64,000 nucleotides of DNA from Ottelia alismoides (taxonomy: Eukaryota; Streptophyta; Magnoliopsida; Alismatales; Hydrocharitaceae). This document shows positions 51,200 to 63,706 of this stretch, piece by piece (position 1 is the first letter of the stretch; every line of letters starts with the position of its first letter). The notes under the pieces were generated by a model that saw nothing but the letters and a program-made list of their open reading frames with translations, did not search any database and was not told where the DNA came from. Position numbers and translations under genes: made by a program. The stretch covers positions 620,001 to 684,000 of the forward strand of contig JAZKJV010000296.1 of assembly GCA_037367405.1 (NCBI GenBank), in the 5' to 3' direction.

Positions 51200-53680
51200 T
51201 AAGTGTGGGTGTGGATTATAAGTAGTAATGATTACTACTTGACAATTTGGAAACAATCGCTACATCTCGTGGAAATAATGTTCTGTGGCAAACTTGCATA
51301 TATCATGGAAACAATCATTTCATCTCATGTAGTTGTTGCATCTAATGCAATTGTTACATATCAAATGCACTCAATAGTCAACTCTAACGAAACAATCGCA
51401 ATGGCTTGCTTCTAGCTACATTTAGCTACCTTCCAACAAGAAAAAATAATATATTCGGCAGTCGATTTCTATCATCCACATCAGATTCAAAATTCAAGTT
51501 AGAATATCCATGGACTTAGATATCACTATCCCCATAGACTAAGATATAGTCTTGAGTCATTATTATGTATTTGAAGATGCACTTTACTACAATTTAGTAT
51601 TTATCTCCATAGCATTATTGAGCTTACCACGCCCATTTTATAGCATATGTATAGTATTGTACACATTATGGCATACATTAGGCTTCTCATAGGTGATGCA
51701 TAAGGCTAGTCATAGCCTTCTTTTCCTTAGTACTTGTGGATTCATCCCTTTAAACATACCCATACTATGTCTTGAGGTAAGAAAGCCTTTCTTGGAATTT
51801 TCCATATGGAACCTTTCCATAATATTTTCAATGTAACCTAGTCGTAATTTTTTTTCTAAACACTTATAGTCCTAAGACATATGAGGCATTCCCAAGATCT
51901 TTCATCTTGAAGGTATGGGACAATTACATCTTGATACTTTTCGTTATACCTACATCATTCCCTCATCTACTAAAGTAGAGGAACACTTGACTCTCGCTAA
52001 GTATTTTTTGCATACACCCCATTGAATTTTGAATCAAATCATAACTACAAGAAGATTTACTGAGGATGGATGTAGATGGATTTCTTTAGCTTGCATACTA
52101 CCTCTCCTGTGAAGTCTCGAGGCTATCCCAAATAGATATCATGATCGAGGTATTTATTGACGAATGCAGTCTTAACGTCCATCTGCAAGATATTCTAGTA
52201 AAGTTATGTAGCTATAACTAGCAATATCATGATAGATTTAACCATGACCACATGAGAGAATGCCTCATTGTAATCAATGACTTATTATGTGTTAGCCCTT
52301 AGCTATGATACATCTTTAATGGTCTCTACCTTTCTATCAGATTCCCTTTTTCTCGTTAATATCCATTTATACCCAATGGGTTCAACCCTTTAAATGGATC
52401 CTTGAGGGTTCGTACACCATTTTATGCATGGAGCCTACTTTGGACTTCTTTGCTAGCGTCCATTTTTTTGTCATGATCTATTACTGCTTCATCATATAAA
52501 GTGGGATCATCATCAAACTCTTCTGATATATGGAATCCATATCTTTTTGTTGTTCTTACCGCCCTAGAAATCTTTCTTAGAGGCATAGGAGTGTCATCCT
52601 CTATCAACTCCGAAATTTCTGGTGTTGGATTTATATCAGTATCACTGGATACGGTAAATTTCTATACTTAGGTGTTATCTTAGCCTTTAAGGAATTCATT
52701 CTCTAATTTTTTTTCTAGATACCTTTTGAGCCTCAAGTCCATAGTAGGTATCTAATATCATTCTTCACATACATGACGAAAAGGTAATCTCTAGTGCAGT
52801 ATTCCCACTTGCTTGCATCCATGTTTTTAGCATAGACCAAACAGTACAAAATTCTCAAGTATTTGATACTTGATTTTGTTCGAAACCAAAGCTTATAAAG
52901 GGTTTTTAAGTACTCATTTTCTTGGAATCTTGTTTAGGACATAAGTCATAGTCTCTATTGTATGTACTCTGAAAGTAAAAGGTATTTTTTCTGTTTTTAG
53001 TATTGACCTCACCATGCCTAGCATGGTTCTGTTGTGTTTCTTGTAACTCGGCTTAGTTGAGGAGTTCATGGCGGAGTGAGATTGGAAATAATTTCTCTTT
53101 CATTAAGCTATTCTTTGAACTTAGTTGAGAGGTACTCACAACCTCGATTAGATCGAATTCGCTTAATATTCCTTCATGTTTGATTCCGTTGTATTTTTTG
53201 CAACTCGGTTGAGTTCAGGAGTTCAGCGGGAGCGAGAATAGAAATAATTTCTCTCCCAATAAGCTATTTTTTGAACTTATCTAAGAGGTACTCATATCCT
53301 CGATCAGATTGAATTGATCTTCCTTCATGTTTGGTTCTCAACCGAAATCATGAATTATTTAAATTTTTCAAAGGTTTCATACATGTGGTAAAGTAGGAAC
53401 AAAAAGCCATGTTGTGAATGCTGATCAATAAATGTGTCATAATATTGATGTTCATATCATGTTATGGTACTAAATAGACCTCATATATTAGCAAGCACGA
53501 GATCTATAATACCTTCTCATATTACATCTTCCTTAAAGAAAGGTGTTATGGACCTTTTACATCGAATACAATGTCTGCATGTTTATAATTCGAGGACTCG
53601 CTGAAAATCTAAAGGTTCGTCTTTTACCAATCTATCTATTACATGTAAATTCTTGGTGTATCCTTTTCAGTAGGGATGCA
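51200..53680 (-). pseudogene. Copia-D, pol-only remnant of the Copia-B lineage
   Basis: The minus strand reads pre-integrase near 53600, integrase with IRSDRG near 53310, and a hinge (ISRAVRTTKRYGFHISEEF, then a DDPTLYDEAVIDHD block, 52600-52470). RT scraps follow at 52450-51950, with RNase H start near 51690 (SLMYAIMCT) and 51590-51440 (an IIMTQDYILVYGDSD block, then SDVDDRNRLPN). Gag, LTRs and PBS are not found, so both ends are lost. Many stops. It shares short blocks with 33.1-34.9 kb, for example the one preceding GGAATTTTCCAT, but is clearly diverged. Confidence 0.78.
53031..53338 (-). repeat. 157-bp tandem duplication inside the integrase core
   Basis: Units 53031-53187 and 53188-53338 each encode a copy of the block around the second catalytic Asp (RSDRGYEYL in one, RSNRGCEYL in the other) up to the EREIIS segment. 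Clearly diverged, so old. Confidence 0.75.
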
Positions 53681-56190
53681 AATAGAGGGATATGGATATC
53701 CATTTTTAATTACAAATACATATGTGAATAGAGATATTGACGGATATGAAAACTATGTTACCATAATTTTTAAAAATAGTTACGGATGTAAAACGAGCAC
53801 CAGCTACAAACAAAATATTAGAAGAACTCTGTAGATTAGCAAAGATATACATGTTCTAGATGTAGTACGCATGATATAAATATACTAAATGTTCTTATAT
53901 CATAATAGTTATATCAAATATTGTGAAAGAATGTATACAATTATGTTATATATAGTTAAAAATAAATTCACGACTAATCGTTATATAGATACATATGTCT
54001 AAGATATTAACATTCATATCCATGGAGAAAAATCCTTTTTAATATAGTTTACGAGAGACGGTTTATAGTCTACTTACGAATATCCTTACTTTTATCATGA
54101 ATACAAACCTAAATAAACATGTCATTGTCACTCCATACCTATTTTATTATGAGTAAGTCCAAGCATCCATGTCAACCACTTTATATTAAAATAGGGAAAA
54201 TACCTCATTTGCATAATTTTTTGGCTTGATATAGATCCGTGATTTTTTATGTGAACTTATCGTTATCTATATTTTTTTGAGAAAGATAGAGATTATTTCC
54301 GTGACAGATAGGGACTTAAGTATGCAGACCCACATATTGATAATTATTTAGTCTCTTCCACATAAATTAATTATTAATTGTCTTTAGTCGCATCTCATAT
54401 TCCCTCTAGATTAGAGCTTGGATTTTATCAAAGATATTATCCTTTTTCCATATTTTGATTCATAAAGACTTTTTTATTTTACTAAAAGTCTAATTTTTTA
54501 AATACTAAGTTGAAATAAATATTTAAATAATAAATAAAAAAAGATCAGATTAAATAAATAAAAGAAAAAATGTTACGTCCTGAGTTTAGGTCCTCGGTCC
54601 GTTATTGAGGAAAACTGACTCTGATACCTTGTTGAGTTCGGACCCAAATGAATCCTTTGACAACCATTCAAAATGCTTAAGCCCAAATTATCAACTAGTA
54701 GTCCATCATTTATAACTTGCCCTCACACTTTGTGAGTTTTAGATGTAAGATTATCTTTAGAGGTATACGTGTTACAACTAAGATCGGGATGTAAGCAACC
54801 CATTGACGAAATTTGAATAAACTATGTTATGATAACGACGATGGAGCAGCCAAACTGCCGCGTACATCATTATTATTATCGTCTTTTCAAAAGTAGAGTA
54901 GAGAATCTATTCCTTTCTGTGGAGCCATTTTGATGTTGCCATCTTCATGCAATTTTTTATGCATTGATGCTCACGTCGATCGTTGCATGATAAATTATAT
55001 AATATATATAAAAAAGGGTTCAGTTTGAAGAATAAGCTATTGTTTAATCGTAGTTTTCTAAGAAAATCTATCGTTTAATTGGCTTACGCGTGTAATTATG
55101 CAAATTTTGCTGACTATACTTGGGCATTTATTTATTTCATATTTACGCGATGCTATATGTAAAAATATTTATATTTATTCTTGTTCCATGTTGTTCATCA
55201 TACATAGGAAATCACGGAGGATCAACGTTTAATTGATACACAGTCAGTAGTAACTTCCAATTAACGTATCCACACGGTTTTAAAAATCGGACTGGACGTT
55301 GAATCTGTTAATCTTCGGTTTCGTCCAATCAGATCAGACCGTTGGATCGATGATGATGTCACCATGATGTCATCATTCCTATCGACATGAAAAATCAGAC
55401 CGTGCTTAATTTGCTAATCTGACTACTCGAATCGATTTTTTGAATCGACAAAATCAGATACATTTACGTAAGTATGCATGTATTATATATAATTGAAGTA
55501 CTCATTTAAAATGTCAAATCTTTCAATAAAATGACGTGATTATCTATTCCGGGTTAAACTCTACAGAAGTTAGTCACATTCTCTAACATTATATATGAAT
55601 ATCAAAATATTGTAATCATGTATGTAGAGTTGCTTCTAGAAACCACTCCAAGGAGGTATAGGCACAACTGATATTCCAAAAAAGAGATGGACATAGCTGA
55701 TTTTGTAAAAGTTAAGAAAGGCACACATGATAAAAAACCTATCATTTAATTATTTAAATCTTTATTTTTGAAAATTATCAAACCATTAAAATCAGATCAA
55801 CTCAATTCGACCACCAGTTAGACCTGGTTTTTTATTTTTCCACTTTTTTTAAAATCTCGATCCAACCAATCCAACCAGCCGATGCATCGAATCTTTAAAC
55901 CATGCGTATCCAACTAAATGGATGTTCGAAAATCTTGGTGCAACAATAATGACAATTAAACATATATAATAAATGAAAATTCCCAAGAGATCAAGAATCA
56001 ACAAAGTATTGTCAAAAGGCATCATGATTGGTTGTGAGATAACTTTACATTGCCACTTCACTAATCCCCATCACCATCAACTTAAGATAGCCATCAATCA
56101 TCTTGCAGGAATTCCTAAATGACCTTACCAATTTCCATAAATAATGGCCAAACAAAGACTACTTGTGTGCTAAATTATAGAAAGAGATGA
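53681..56190. other. AT-rich gene-free stretch with a possible LTR scrap
   Basis: 54632-54850 begins TGTTGAGTTCGGACCC and is preceded by CTCTGATACC, the complement of a tRNA-iMet PBS. It may be the inner edge of a minus-strand copia LTR, but no second LTR is seen. The remainder is AT-rich without genes. Confidence 0.4.
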
Positions 56191-56221
56191 TTACCCATCC
56201 TCAAACAGAGGAAAGGATATA

Positions 56222-56292
56222 AGTTATACATAGACACATGCACACATATAGATATAAGCCGATAACATAGATATGATCTCAATCTAGGTCAC
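56222..56292 (+). repeat. Left copy of a ~70-bp inverted repeat
   Basis: Its reverse complement matches 59049-59110. Shared blocks are GTGACCTAGAT, CTTATATCTATATGTGTG and TCTATGTAT. Confidence 0.65.
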
Positions 56293-56319
56293 TAGTGCGG
56301 TGCTTTATGAATTCATGTG

Positions 56320-57000
56320 GTAGATAGAACATCTCTAATATGGTCCTCATGATATTCGAGGAAGATAAGTATATGATCAACAAACTGAATGTTGGTAACC
56401 ATCGCCTCCATACCGTCTAAAATACCATTAGCATTTCTTGTGGTTAGCCAACTTTGTCAACATGTCATCCAACACCGCAAGGGAGTAGATACACAGTAGC
56501 GGTATGATCGAGTCACCTTGACGAAGTTGTCTTTAGAGTTGGAGGAAACCCACTGAGGTGTCACTCACTTTGAAGAAGATCCTAGTAGCGACAAAGAAAG
56601 CATAAATCCTATCAACAAATCATTTGGGATAACAGAAGGCCTAAGAACACCAATAATGAATGGACAACAAAGCATGTCAAAAGCTTTCCTAAAGTCGATT
56701 TTTAAGATAATGCCTTTTGTGTAAGAACGCTTCCAATTGTTGACAATGGTTTAAGTAACGACGAACACATCGGACGCAGATTTGTTTTTTTAGGAATGAG
56801 CATTAGGTTGGTGAGATAGCTTCTTCAAGAATTGACACTCCTAGCGGTTTGCAATAAATTTTGAGATCATTCGAATTGGTAAATAAATGAAACTTAGGTC
56901 GACAGTTCTCAATACCGTCCGGGCCACCTTTTTTGAAGGAAAAAGCAAGATTAAGGCATCGTTTAGATGTTTAAAATCTCTTCCTTCGAAGAAATATAGT
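56320..57000 (-). pseudogene. L1-like LINE reverse transcriptase fragment
   Basis: The minus strand reads ALILLFPSKK, MISKFIANR, then ILKIDFRKAFDMLC and IIGVLRPSVIP, and finally IQFVDHILIFL where the family has FADD. This is the order of LINE RT motifs (PK..., KIISK..ANR, LD..KAYD, FADDT). The catalytic pair is damaged (VDH). The 5' part is missing and the fragment stops abruptly against gypsy gag near 57000, consistent with the 5' truncation usual for LINE copies. No poly(A) end is visible on its left. Confidence 0.72.
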
Positions 57001-57004
57001 ATAA

Positions 57005-57850
57005 GAGAGGCTCCTCTCCAAGTAAGGTCGATCATTTCTTCATGTATAAGGAAATGCCTAGCAAAAGGAAGGTTGAATTTGTCACTACCAAACTTAAGGG
57101 ACATGCCTTGTCATGGGTGGGATCATTTGCAATCAGAATGCAAATGAAAATGAAAGAATAAGATCCACAATTGAAGCAAGATGAAAGCCAAACTGGAAAC
57201 AAAGTTTGTGCTCGAAGATTACCAGTGAGATCTATATGTACGATTGCAATCTTGAAGACAAGATGCCATGAGCACGAAGCAGTACACCAAAGGATTCTGT
57301 CGTGTTCATGTCAACCGATTGCAGGAGACTCCGACCTAAGAATTAAGTCACATGTTACATGCATGGACTTCGACAAGCCATTCAAGATGAACTCTACCTC
57401 CAACACTACCAAAAAGTCGATGAGGCCTATAAGCAAGATGAGTGAGCCAAATTTATGCTTGCCAAAGCACATGACAAAAGGGACGTCATTCCCATAGAAC
57501 ACCATCTCACGAATTAGTGCCCCAACGACGACCTCAAATCCTATGGCACCGCCAACAATTGTTGCCGATAATCCCAAACCAAACAATCAACCGGTGTCAT
57601 TGCTCACCCTTCTACTGGAAACCCTAGATTGAGCATTTTGAGAATTCATCCTCTTGTGGGACCCCATACTTGTTTCAGGTGCTATTAGAAGGGACATCGA
57701 GCAGTCGAGTGCCCAAAACCCTAGGGTGGTTGTCGCCTATCTGTGCACCACTGAGGACCTTGAAGAGAGTGCTCCAGATAATTAGGAAACATTTGAAATT
57801 TAAAACGTTGCTGCTCAAACTATTATATCCAGTAGTTATAAACATCGGAT
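57005..57850 (+). pseudogene. Ty3/gypsy gag fragment with zinc knuckle
   Basis: The plus strand reads KVDHFFMYKEMPSKRKVEF, TTKLKGHALSWV, MKAKLETKFVLEDYQ, a QYTKGF block, IQDELYLQHYQKVDEAY, then the knuckle CFRCY-stop-KGHRAVEC (C-X2-C-X4-H-X4-C) near 57680-57715. This is the order of plant gypsy Gag (retrotransposon gag domain, then CCHC), including an acidic tail EDLEESAPDN. Stops and at least two frame changes make it dead. No protease or pol follows. A 35-bp direct duplication (57841-57875 and 57876-57911) sits at its end. Confidence 0.78.
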
Positions 57851-57920
57851 TTTGATGGTTCACAATGCTCCATAAAACATCGGATTTTGATGTTTCATAA
57901 TGCTCCACAATTGAACACTC

Positions 57921-59424
57921 CAATCGATGCTCAACAATCTAAATACAATTATTTGTTACACTTAAAATCACAAATTATAGTCACATTGCCACTTAATGAG
58001 GTTGACATGCATGATATCTACCATGCTAATTATGCTTTTTCAAGTTGGCAAGAATCTAAGACTAAATTTAAATTTGGTCCCACAAGATTAAGCTACCCAA
58101 ATCCAATTCTTAAGTTTTCTGATCCCAAGATTAGCTTGTGGTTTTTTTTACTTTAGTTATAAATAGAAATATATCGAATGATGTAATCACTATATGACCA
58201 CTTATCGTGTTGTATTAACATCTTTTGATGTCGCGATGAATGGGTGCTATCATGCATTGTTTTAGGATACGAACGAATAATTATCAACTGTTCAATTTAC
58301 ACAAACTCCTCCATTCATTACATTCTGATCAAATTATAAATCTATCATATGTTTATCAATACTTTCAGGATGTCAAAATCAGTAATTTTTTTTTCAATAT
58401 CACATCCGTATTATTTAATTAATTAGTTTAGTATCCATCAAGTATCACATCCGTATTGTTTGACAAGCAATTAATCTCCACTGCGATAATTTAAATAGAT
58501 TAGCTCGAGAATAACTCACACGTTAACAAAGATTTATCCATCTTAAACCTAATCGATCGTCGTCGGTATCCTCCATATACTTCTTTCTTTACTTAGTGAA
58601 AAATGATCGTCATCGTCTAAGAGTGTAGCCCAGTTACATGTGAATCTTGTAAATCGGTGTGTCTTTGTACTTGCATGATTGATCACGTTTGTCCACAATT
58701 TCGCGATTTGCAACACGAACAACTAGTAAACATTATGAACATGGACAATGCCATCTTTCATTTCAATGATTTTATCAGGGTAAGCTTGGTATTCTTGGTC
58801 ACGATCGAGGACCTGAGAGCGATCACCGTTGTTGGGGATTTTATCGTCAACACCGCAGGACCGACTCACCAACATGTAAATTTCCTCTTGGGAGGCATAT
58901 GCAAGGTATTAAATGGTGGCAACCAAGTGGGGACATCCCACATGAGCATTCATGTACATTATATGCAGTTCAGCTCCAACTTAGGGCAAGTGGGAGAGAA
59001 GTGGAATAAAGAGAGCATGTGCATGACCACTCCTCTACCCATCCTCAAGTGACCTAGATCGATATCATATCCATGTTCTCTGCTTATATCTATATGTGTG
59101 TCTATGTATCCCTTCCTCTATCTGTTGCTATCTAGGTTTTCATATTTCTCGATTATGTTCAGATATAGACATGTGTATATGCATGCACATGTAGTCTTGA
59201 GAATGTGCACCAATCAGTTCGCAATCTTACACCAGCTTGTAAAACCTTGCATTTGTTAAAAGACGAGATTAATTAAATAAATTTCTATAAAATTTTATAT
59301 AGTGGAACTGTAGTTTGTACAAGTTACGAAACACACGATATAAAGTATAAACGATAATGTAATTAATGCATGGATAATCAATGCTGATTTTTTTAAAATA
59401 AAGGAAACTTATGACATATATGTA
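57921..59424. other. Gene-free stretch with a single 131-codon open frame
   Basis: 58657-59052 is open on the plus strand, but its translation shows no domain and composition is near background. I treat it as unproven. The right inverted repeat (59049-59110) follows directly. Confidence 0.4.
59049..59110 (-). repeat. Right copy of the ~70-bp inverted repeat
   Basis: Inverted partner of 56222-56292. The pair flanks 2.8 kb that includes the LINE and gypsy fragments. Confidence 0.65.
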
Positions 59425-59788
59425 GGGAAATTATCCTATGAGCCCTATGTCCATTAGAGTTGTAATGAGCATACTCATTTTTTACCAATATTTTTCATTT
59501 ACTATATCATATTTTTACTATTAGTAACTATTTTCATGTAAAGAAAATTTTAGATTTAAAGGAAATGGTCCTTAATAAGAATAAAAACGACACTAGTAAT
59601 ACGAATAATAATATAATCGTTTGTATGAATTTAAGGTCTTTTTCTTAAAAATAGTTACTAGTAGTAAGAATACGATATAACACTTGTAAACAAATCACTA
59701 TTATGTTCAAAATGATAGAAAATATTTGTAAAAAATGAGTGTGCTCATTATAATTCTAATGGACACAAGGCCCATTGGATAATTTCCC
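59425..59788. mobile_element. MITE with ~80-bp TIRs flanked by TA
   Basis: Left end GGGAAATTATCCTATGAGCC and right end GGATAATTTCCC are inverted. The match continues through GTCCATTAGA and ACTCATTTTTTAC. TA lies on both sides (59423-59424 and 59789-59790), which suggests a Tc1/mariner-type target, though the neighbouring TA microsatellite weakens this. No coding capacity. Confidence 0.8.
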
Positions 59789-60084
59789 TATATATATATA
59801 TAGAGAGAGAGAGAGAGACTTTTTTTTAGAAAGCAACAATTGCAACAAAATTAGAATATCAACAGCAAATAGTTCAATATTGGTGTCGTATATTGCGTAG
59901 TGAAATACATAACAAAGAATATTATTTGTTGTTTTATTCTTTTAATTTATGAATGATCCTCCGATAAGCAATTACGAGTTCAAGGAGAAAGTCAAGCTAA
60001 GCAGACACAGTTAATGGTCCAGAAGGTGATTAAGGAGATCTAAATCTTTCACTCCCTTCTATTATTGCACACACCATATAGAGC

Positions 60085-60474
60085 GAGGACGGGGGGGAGG
60101 GAGCTTACTTCATGAAGTAGGTAACTTACCTACTTCATTCACATTTTTCCAACTATTTTTTATTTTTTTTAAAAAATTTTTTGTGGATTTTCATAACTAT
60201 ATCCCTCTAATATGTCATTTAAATTTCATCAGAAACAGAGATTCTTATGCCCTCCATCCAGAACAGGTAAATTACAGCAAATCTAAGACCGCTAAAATTA
60301 CATGTTCCGGATGGAGGGCATAAGAGTCTGTTTCTGACGAAATTTGAATGACATATTAGAGGGATATAGTTATGAAAATCCACAAAAGAATTTTTCAAAA
60401 AATTAAAAAAAAGTTGGGGAAATGCGAATGAAGTAGGTAAGTTACCTACTTCAAGAAGTAGGATCCCTTTCCTC
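60085..60474. mobile_element. Mutator-type MITE, copy 3
   Basis: A 390-bp element with the family core (CAGAAACAGAG, ATGCCCTCCATCC) and inverted arms. Near each end lies a 23-bp palindrome (60114-60136 and 60430-60452; GAAGTAGGTAA mirrored by TTACCTACTTC). Outer ends GAGGACGGGGG and CCCTTTCCTC are only roughly inverted, and I see no clean 9-bp duplication, so the edges are approximate. Confidence 0.85.
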
Positions 60475-63400
60475 ATGTGTATGTGAACGATACACTTAGG
60501 CAGGAGACGACATAACTATATGAATGTGTAGCCACATGTCCTGCTCGGGTTCAATGCTTTTCGAAACAGAGAACATGTCGGTCAATATATGGGTTCAGCA
60601 TTCGAAAAGTAGCTCAAAACCACCCATCCATAGACGAGCCACCACCTAATGCTTCTTTCTTATTTCCAATCAAGGTTATTAATTAATAAAATCAAATGCG
60701 AGAAATTGTCTAGGTCTACCTCTAACTCTTTCTTCACAACCCCGTCTAACTTTCCTAACACAATTAGCTCATTGTTGAGCTATAGATCGTACTCGTAGCC
60801 GATTGTAGGTGATCAAGGCTTTGTGTTCCAAATATCAAAAAAAAATATTTGCTTATCGAGCCAATTAATCATTCTCCTGTGTATTCTGGTCCCAAAGTAG
60901 TTCCCTCTAATCTCGACCTAGAAGAAATGTTTTCGTTGCAAAATTAGAAACGAGTGTACAAATATTTAAAAAAAAGTCAATGAATAATCAAATTCATTCA
61001 TCATTAGGTTAAATTATAGCAACGGATGTGATATTTGCGACGAATTAAAAAAAGAAAAAGAAAAGGTAATTTTTCTATGAATAATATTTGTTATATTTAA
61101 CATCAGATGATGTAGCAACAAATATTCAAATTATCCAATCGCCACAGTTCAATTTGCTATAGTAAACCTCATGAATCCAAATAATAAATTATGCTTTAAT
61201 AAGAAGATGCATGGTCAGTTTTTTTCAACAATCCAAAGGAAATATCGATAGGATCTACACCGTAAGTAACGCAATCGATAACATCCGAACATAGCTCTTT
61301 ATCGATACACCTTTGGTTAAAAGGTTGAGATGGGATTGAAAAAGCTCCATGAAACATGTTAGTAAAAAGTTTAATACTTTTGTTGATAGTAGATGTTGAG
61401 ATAGTTGAAAAGTGTTAGAAAAATGTAAGCATGACATGATATAATAATTTTTATATAATATATTTGATCTTTTTTAGTGACAAAAAATTATGTCAACTCT
61501 TTGATATGAAGATGGTTTAAAATATTATAAAACATGAGATCCATCCCATATAATTCAAATATAGGTATTTAGGGATGTCAAGAAAGTTGGAACCATACTC
61601 CCAAGGTTGTCATGTCATTACTTCTAGTGCCTCCATGAGCCCTAATTCCATAGACCTTTTTTTGGTGTAGTTCAAAGGACCAAATGATGACCACATCAAT
61701 CAAGTGTTAGATCACACATCCTCTAAACCAACCAAACCAAAAGCCCAAACTGTCAATCATAAGAGCCACTTGTCCCTGACCTCCATGGAATTAAATAGCA
61801 AGAAGGTGCCACAGTGTGTAGTAGTGCTGCAAGTGTGTCATAGAATAAGAATAAAATGGGTAGGAGACAGGATCAAATAAGTGCAGCCACACAGTTAAAT
61901 ATGGGCATCACAATGTTAGCATTAAGGACAAAGCCAACCAAACATGCACTACTACTACTCCCTTTTGCCAATGCTAATGCAAGCATGTGGAGCCTCATAA
62001 CCCTCACATGCCCCCCCCCCCCCCTTCCCCGCAATGCTGCATTCGTGCGTCGTCATGCACACAACTGTGCTCCTTTGCTTAGTCTTTCCTACGGTATCGA
62101 GCTCGTACTTGTACACGTAACTCACACTCTAAAACCAGCTTGTACTTCCTCTTGAATGGCAAGATCTCCCCTACGATGATATGATCACATTCATCAATGG
62201 ACAAAAACATGATGCTTGATGTTTGGACATTAAGAATCCCTCCAACTCCAACTCTTCATCATGATGATGAACAGGATCCAAGCACGATTAAATTAGCGTC
62301 ACCGAATCCAAGCGCGACAACGATGAATGTCAATGTGCATGATTAGTAGATGTGGGCCATGGAGTAAGGTGGCTGCAGCTCTTACCTAATTGGAATGATG
62401 TTGATGCTCTCACTCCTGTTAGAAAAGTTGCATTAGGCACTGGTGGTTGGAGAGGACCAAACTTTGGTGACATGCAGAGGAATTGCAAAGGCATGTGGAA
62501 GGTTGCCTCTATTTGTTATGCCAGATTTGCCACTGAGATGCACATATGTTGTTTAGATATCTTGACATGTACAAGATATTGATTTACATTACATTTAGAA
62601 TCTTTGCTTTTTAGTATTTATATGAAAGTATACAAACAAACAAATACCCAAACCACTTCCACTATTTGTTGTTGTAAGCTTGCACCCTCTCATAGTCTCA
62701 TTAGATCATTGGGGAATTAGGGTGGATATTAAATCATATTTTCATTGAAGTAGAGATCATTGAATTTTCTACCAATTTCCTCTACTTTTTTGTCTCATTG
62801 AATTAGCAATAGTTTGAAAAGTTGACATGTTAGGTAGTTCCGGATCTAGGCTTATTTCCAACTCCTTGAAGCATTCTGATCATCTCTTGGTGCATAAGCT
62901 TACACCTCAAGCCTTACCTCATTTGAACCTTATCTTTGTCATTTGATCACATAGTGTTACGATAGATAGGAACAAATTTGATAAATATCAACAACTTAAC
63001 TGAAAGACCCTTTATATAATGAGTTATTGGTTCAAAGCCATCACACTCATGTGTGGGTGTCGACCGGCCTCCCCGGTCAAAGCCAAATCCAAGGCTCGGT
63101 ACTTTTAACTTCTATAGGAAAAATAATAAAACAAGATGCATCAATTCAGTAGGGAAAGGGAATCAAAGAGGCCTAGGCAATCACCCCAAGAATCAAAGTC
63201 TCTGGTAAGCACTGGTTAGAATAGCATCCCTCTATCGTACGTGTGGGAAAACATCTAGATAATCGTAAGAATAACTTCCTCTCCCCGTTTCTTGCATGCT
63301 CCATCCCTTGCGAAAATAGACGAAAAACAACGAAAATCAGCTTCAATTGCTTCCACATCTACTATGATTTCTTTTTCATAATTTTCACATTTTACTACAA

Positions 63401-63706
63401 AACATTTAAAATGGGTCAACACTATTAAAATTCATCGTCATTTTCATTCTCATCATTTTCATATTGATCGCGAAAATAAAATCCTTCATTGCATATAATT
63501 CAAACACGAAAATTAGTTAAGCTTAGTTTTAGTACATGAGATCGAGCATGCAGCTTGGATACATACAACTTCTATGTTCATCACCTCATAACCAGTTATT
63601 TGTCTCGAACAGTAAAAATGTCCATGTTTAAAAAGCACAAGCACTTGCACTCAGCTCATCAAGAGACATATCAATAACCGACGAAGGTGATGGACACACG
63701 ATAATA
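60475..63706. other. Gene-free stretch
   Basis: AT-rich with a poly-C run at about 62011-62025. Open frames at 61856-62155 and 62352-62582 carry no recognisable motif. No RNA gene seen. Confidence 0.45.

Noticed and set aside
54590..54850. LTR with PBS complement CTCTGATACC
   Set aside because: Only one copy seen and no adjoining internal domains, so it is not listed as an element of its own.
58657..59052. 131-codon open frame as a possible gene
   Set aside because: No recognised motif, no intron context, AT-rich transposon surroundings. The ATG is not supported by anything else.
61856..62582. Two open frames as possible small genes
   Set aside because: One crosses a poly-C run and neither shows a domain or splice context.
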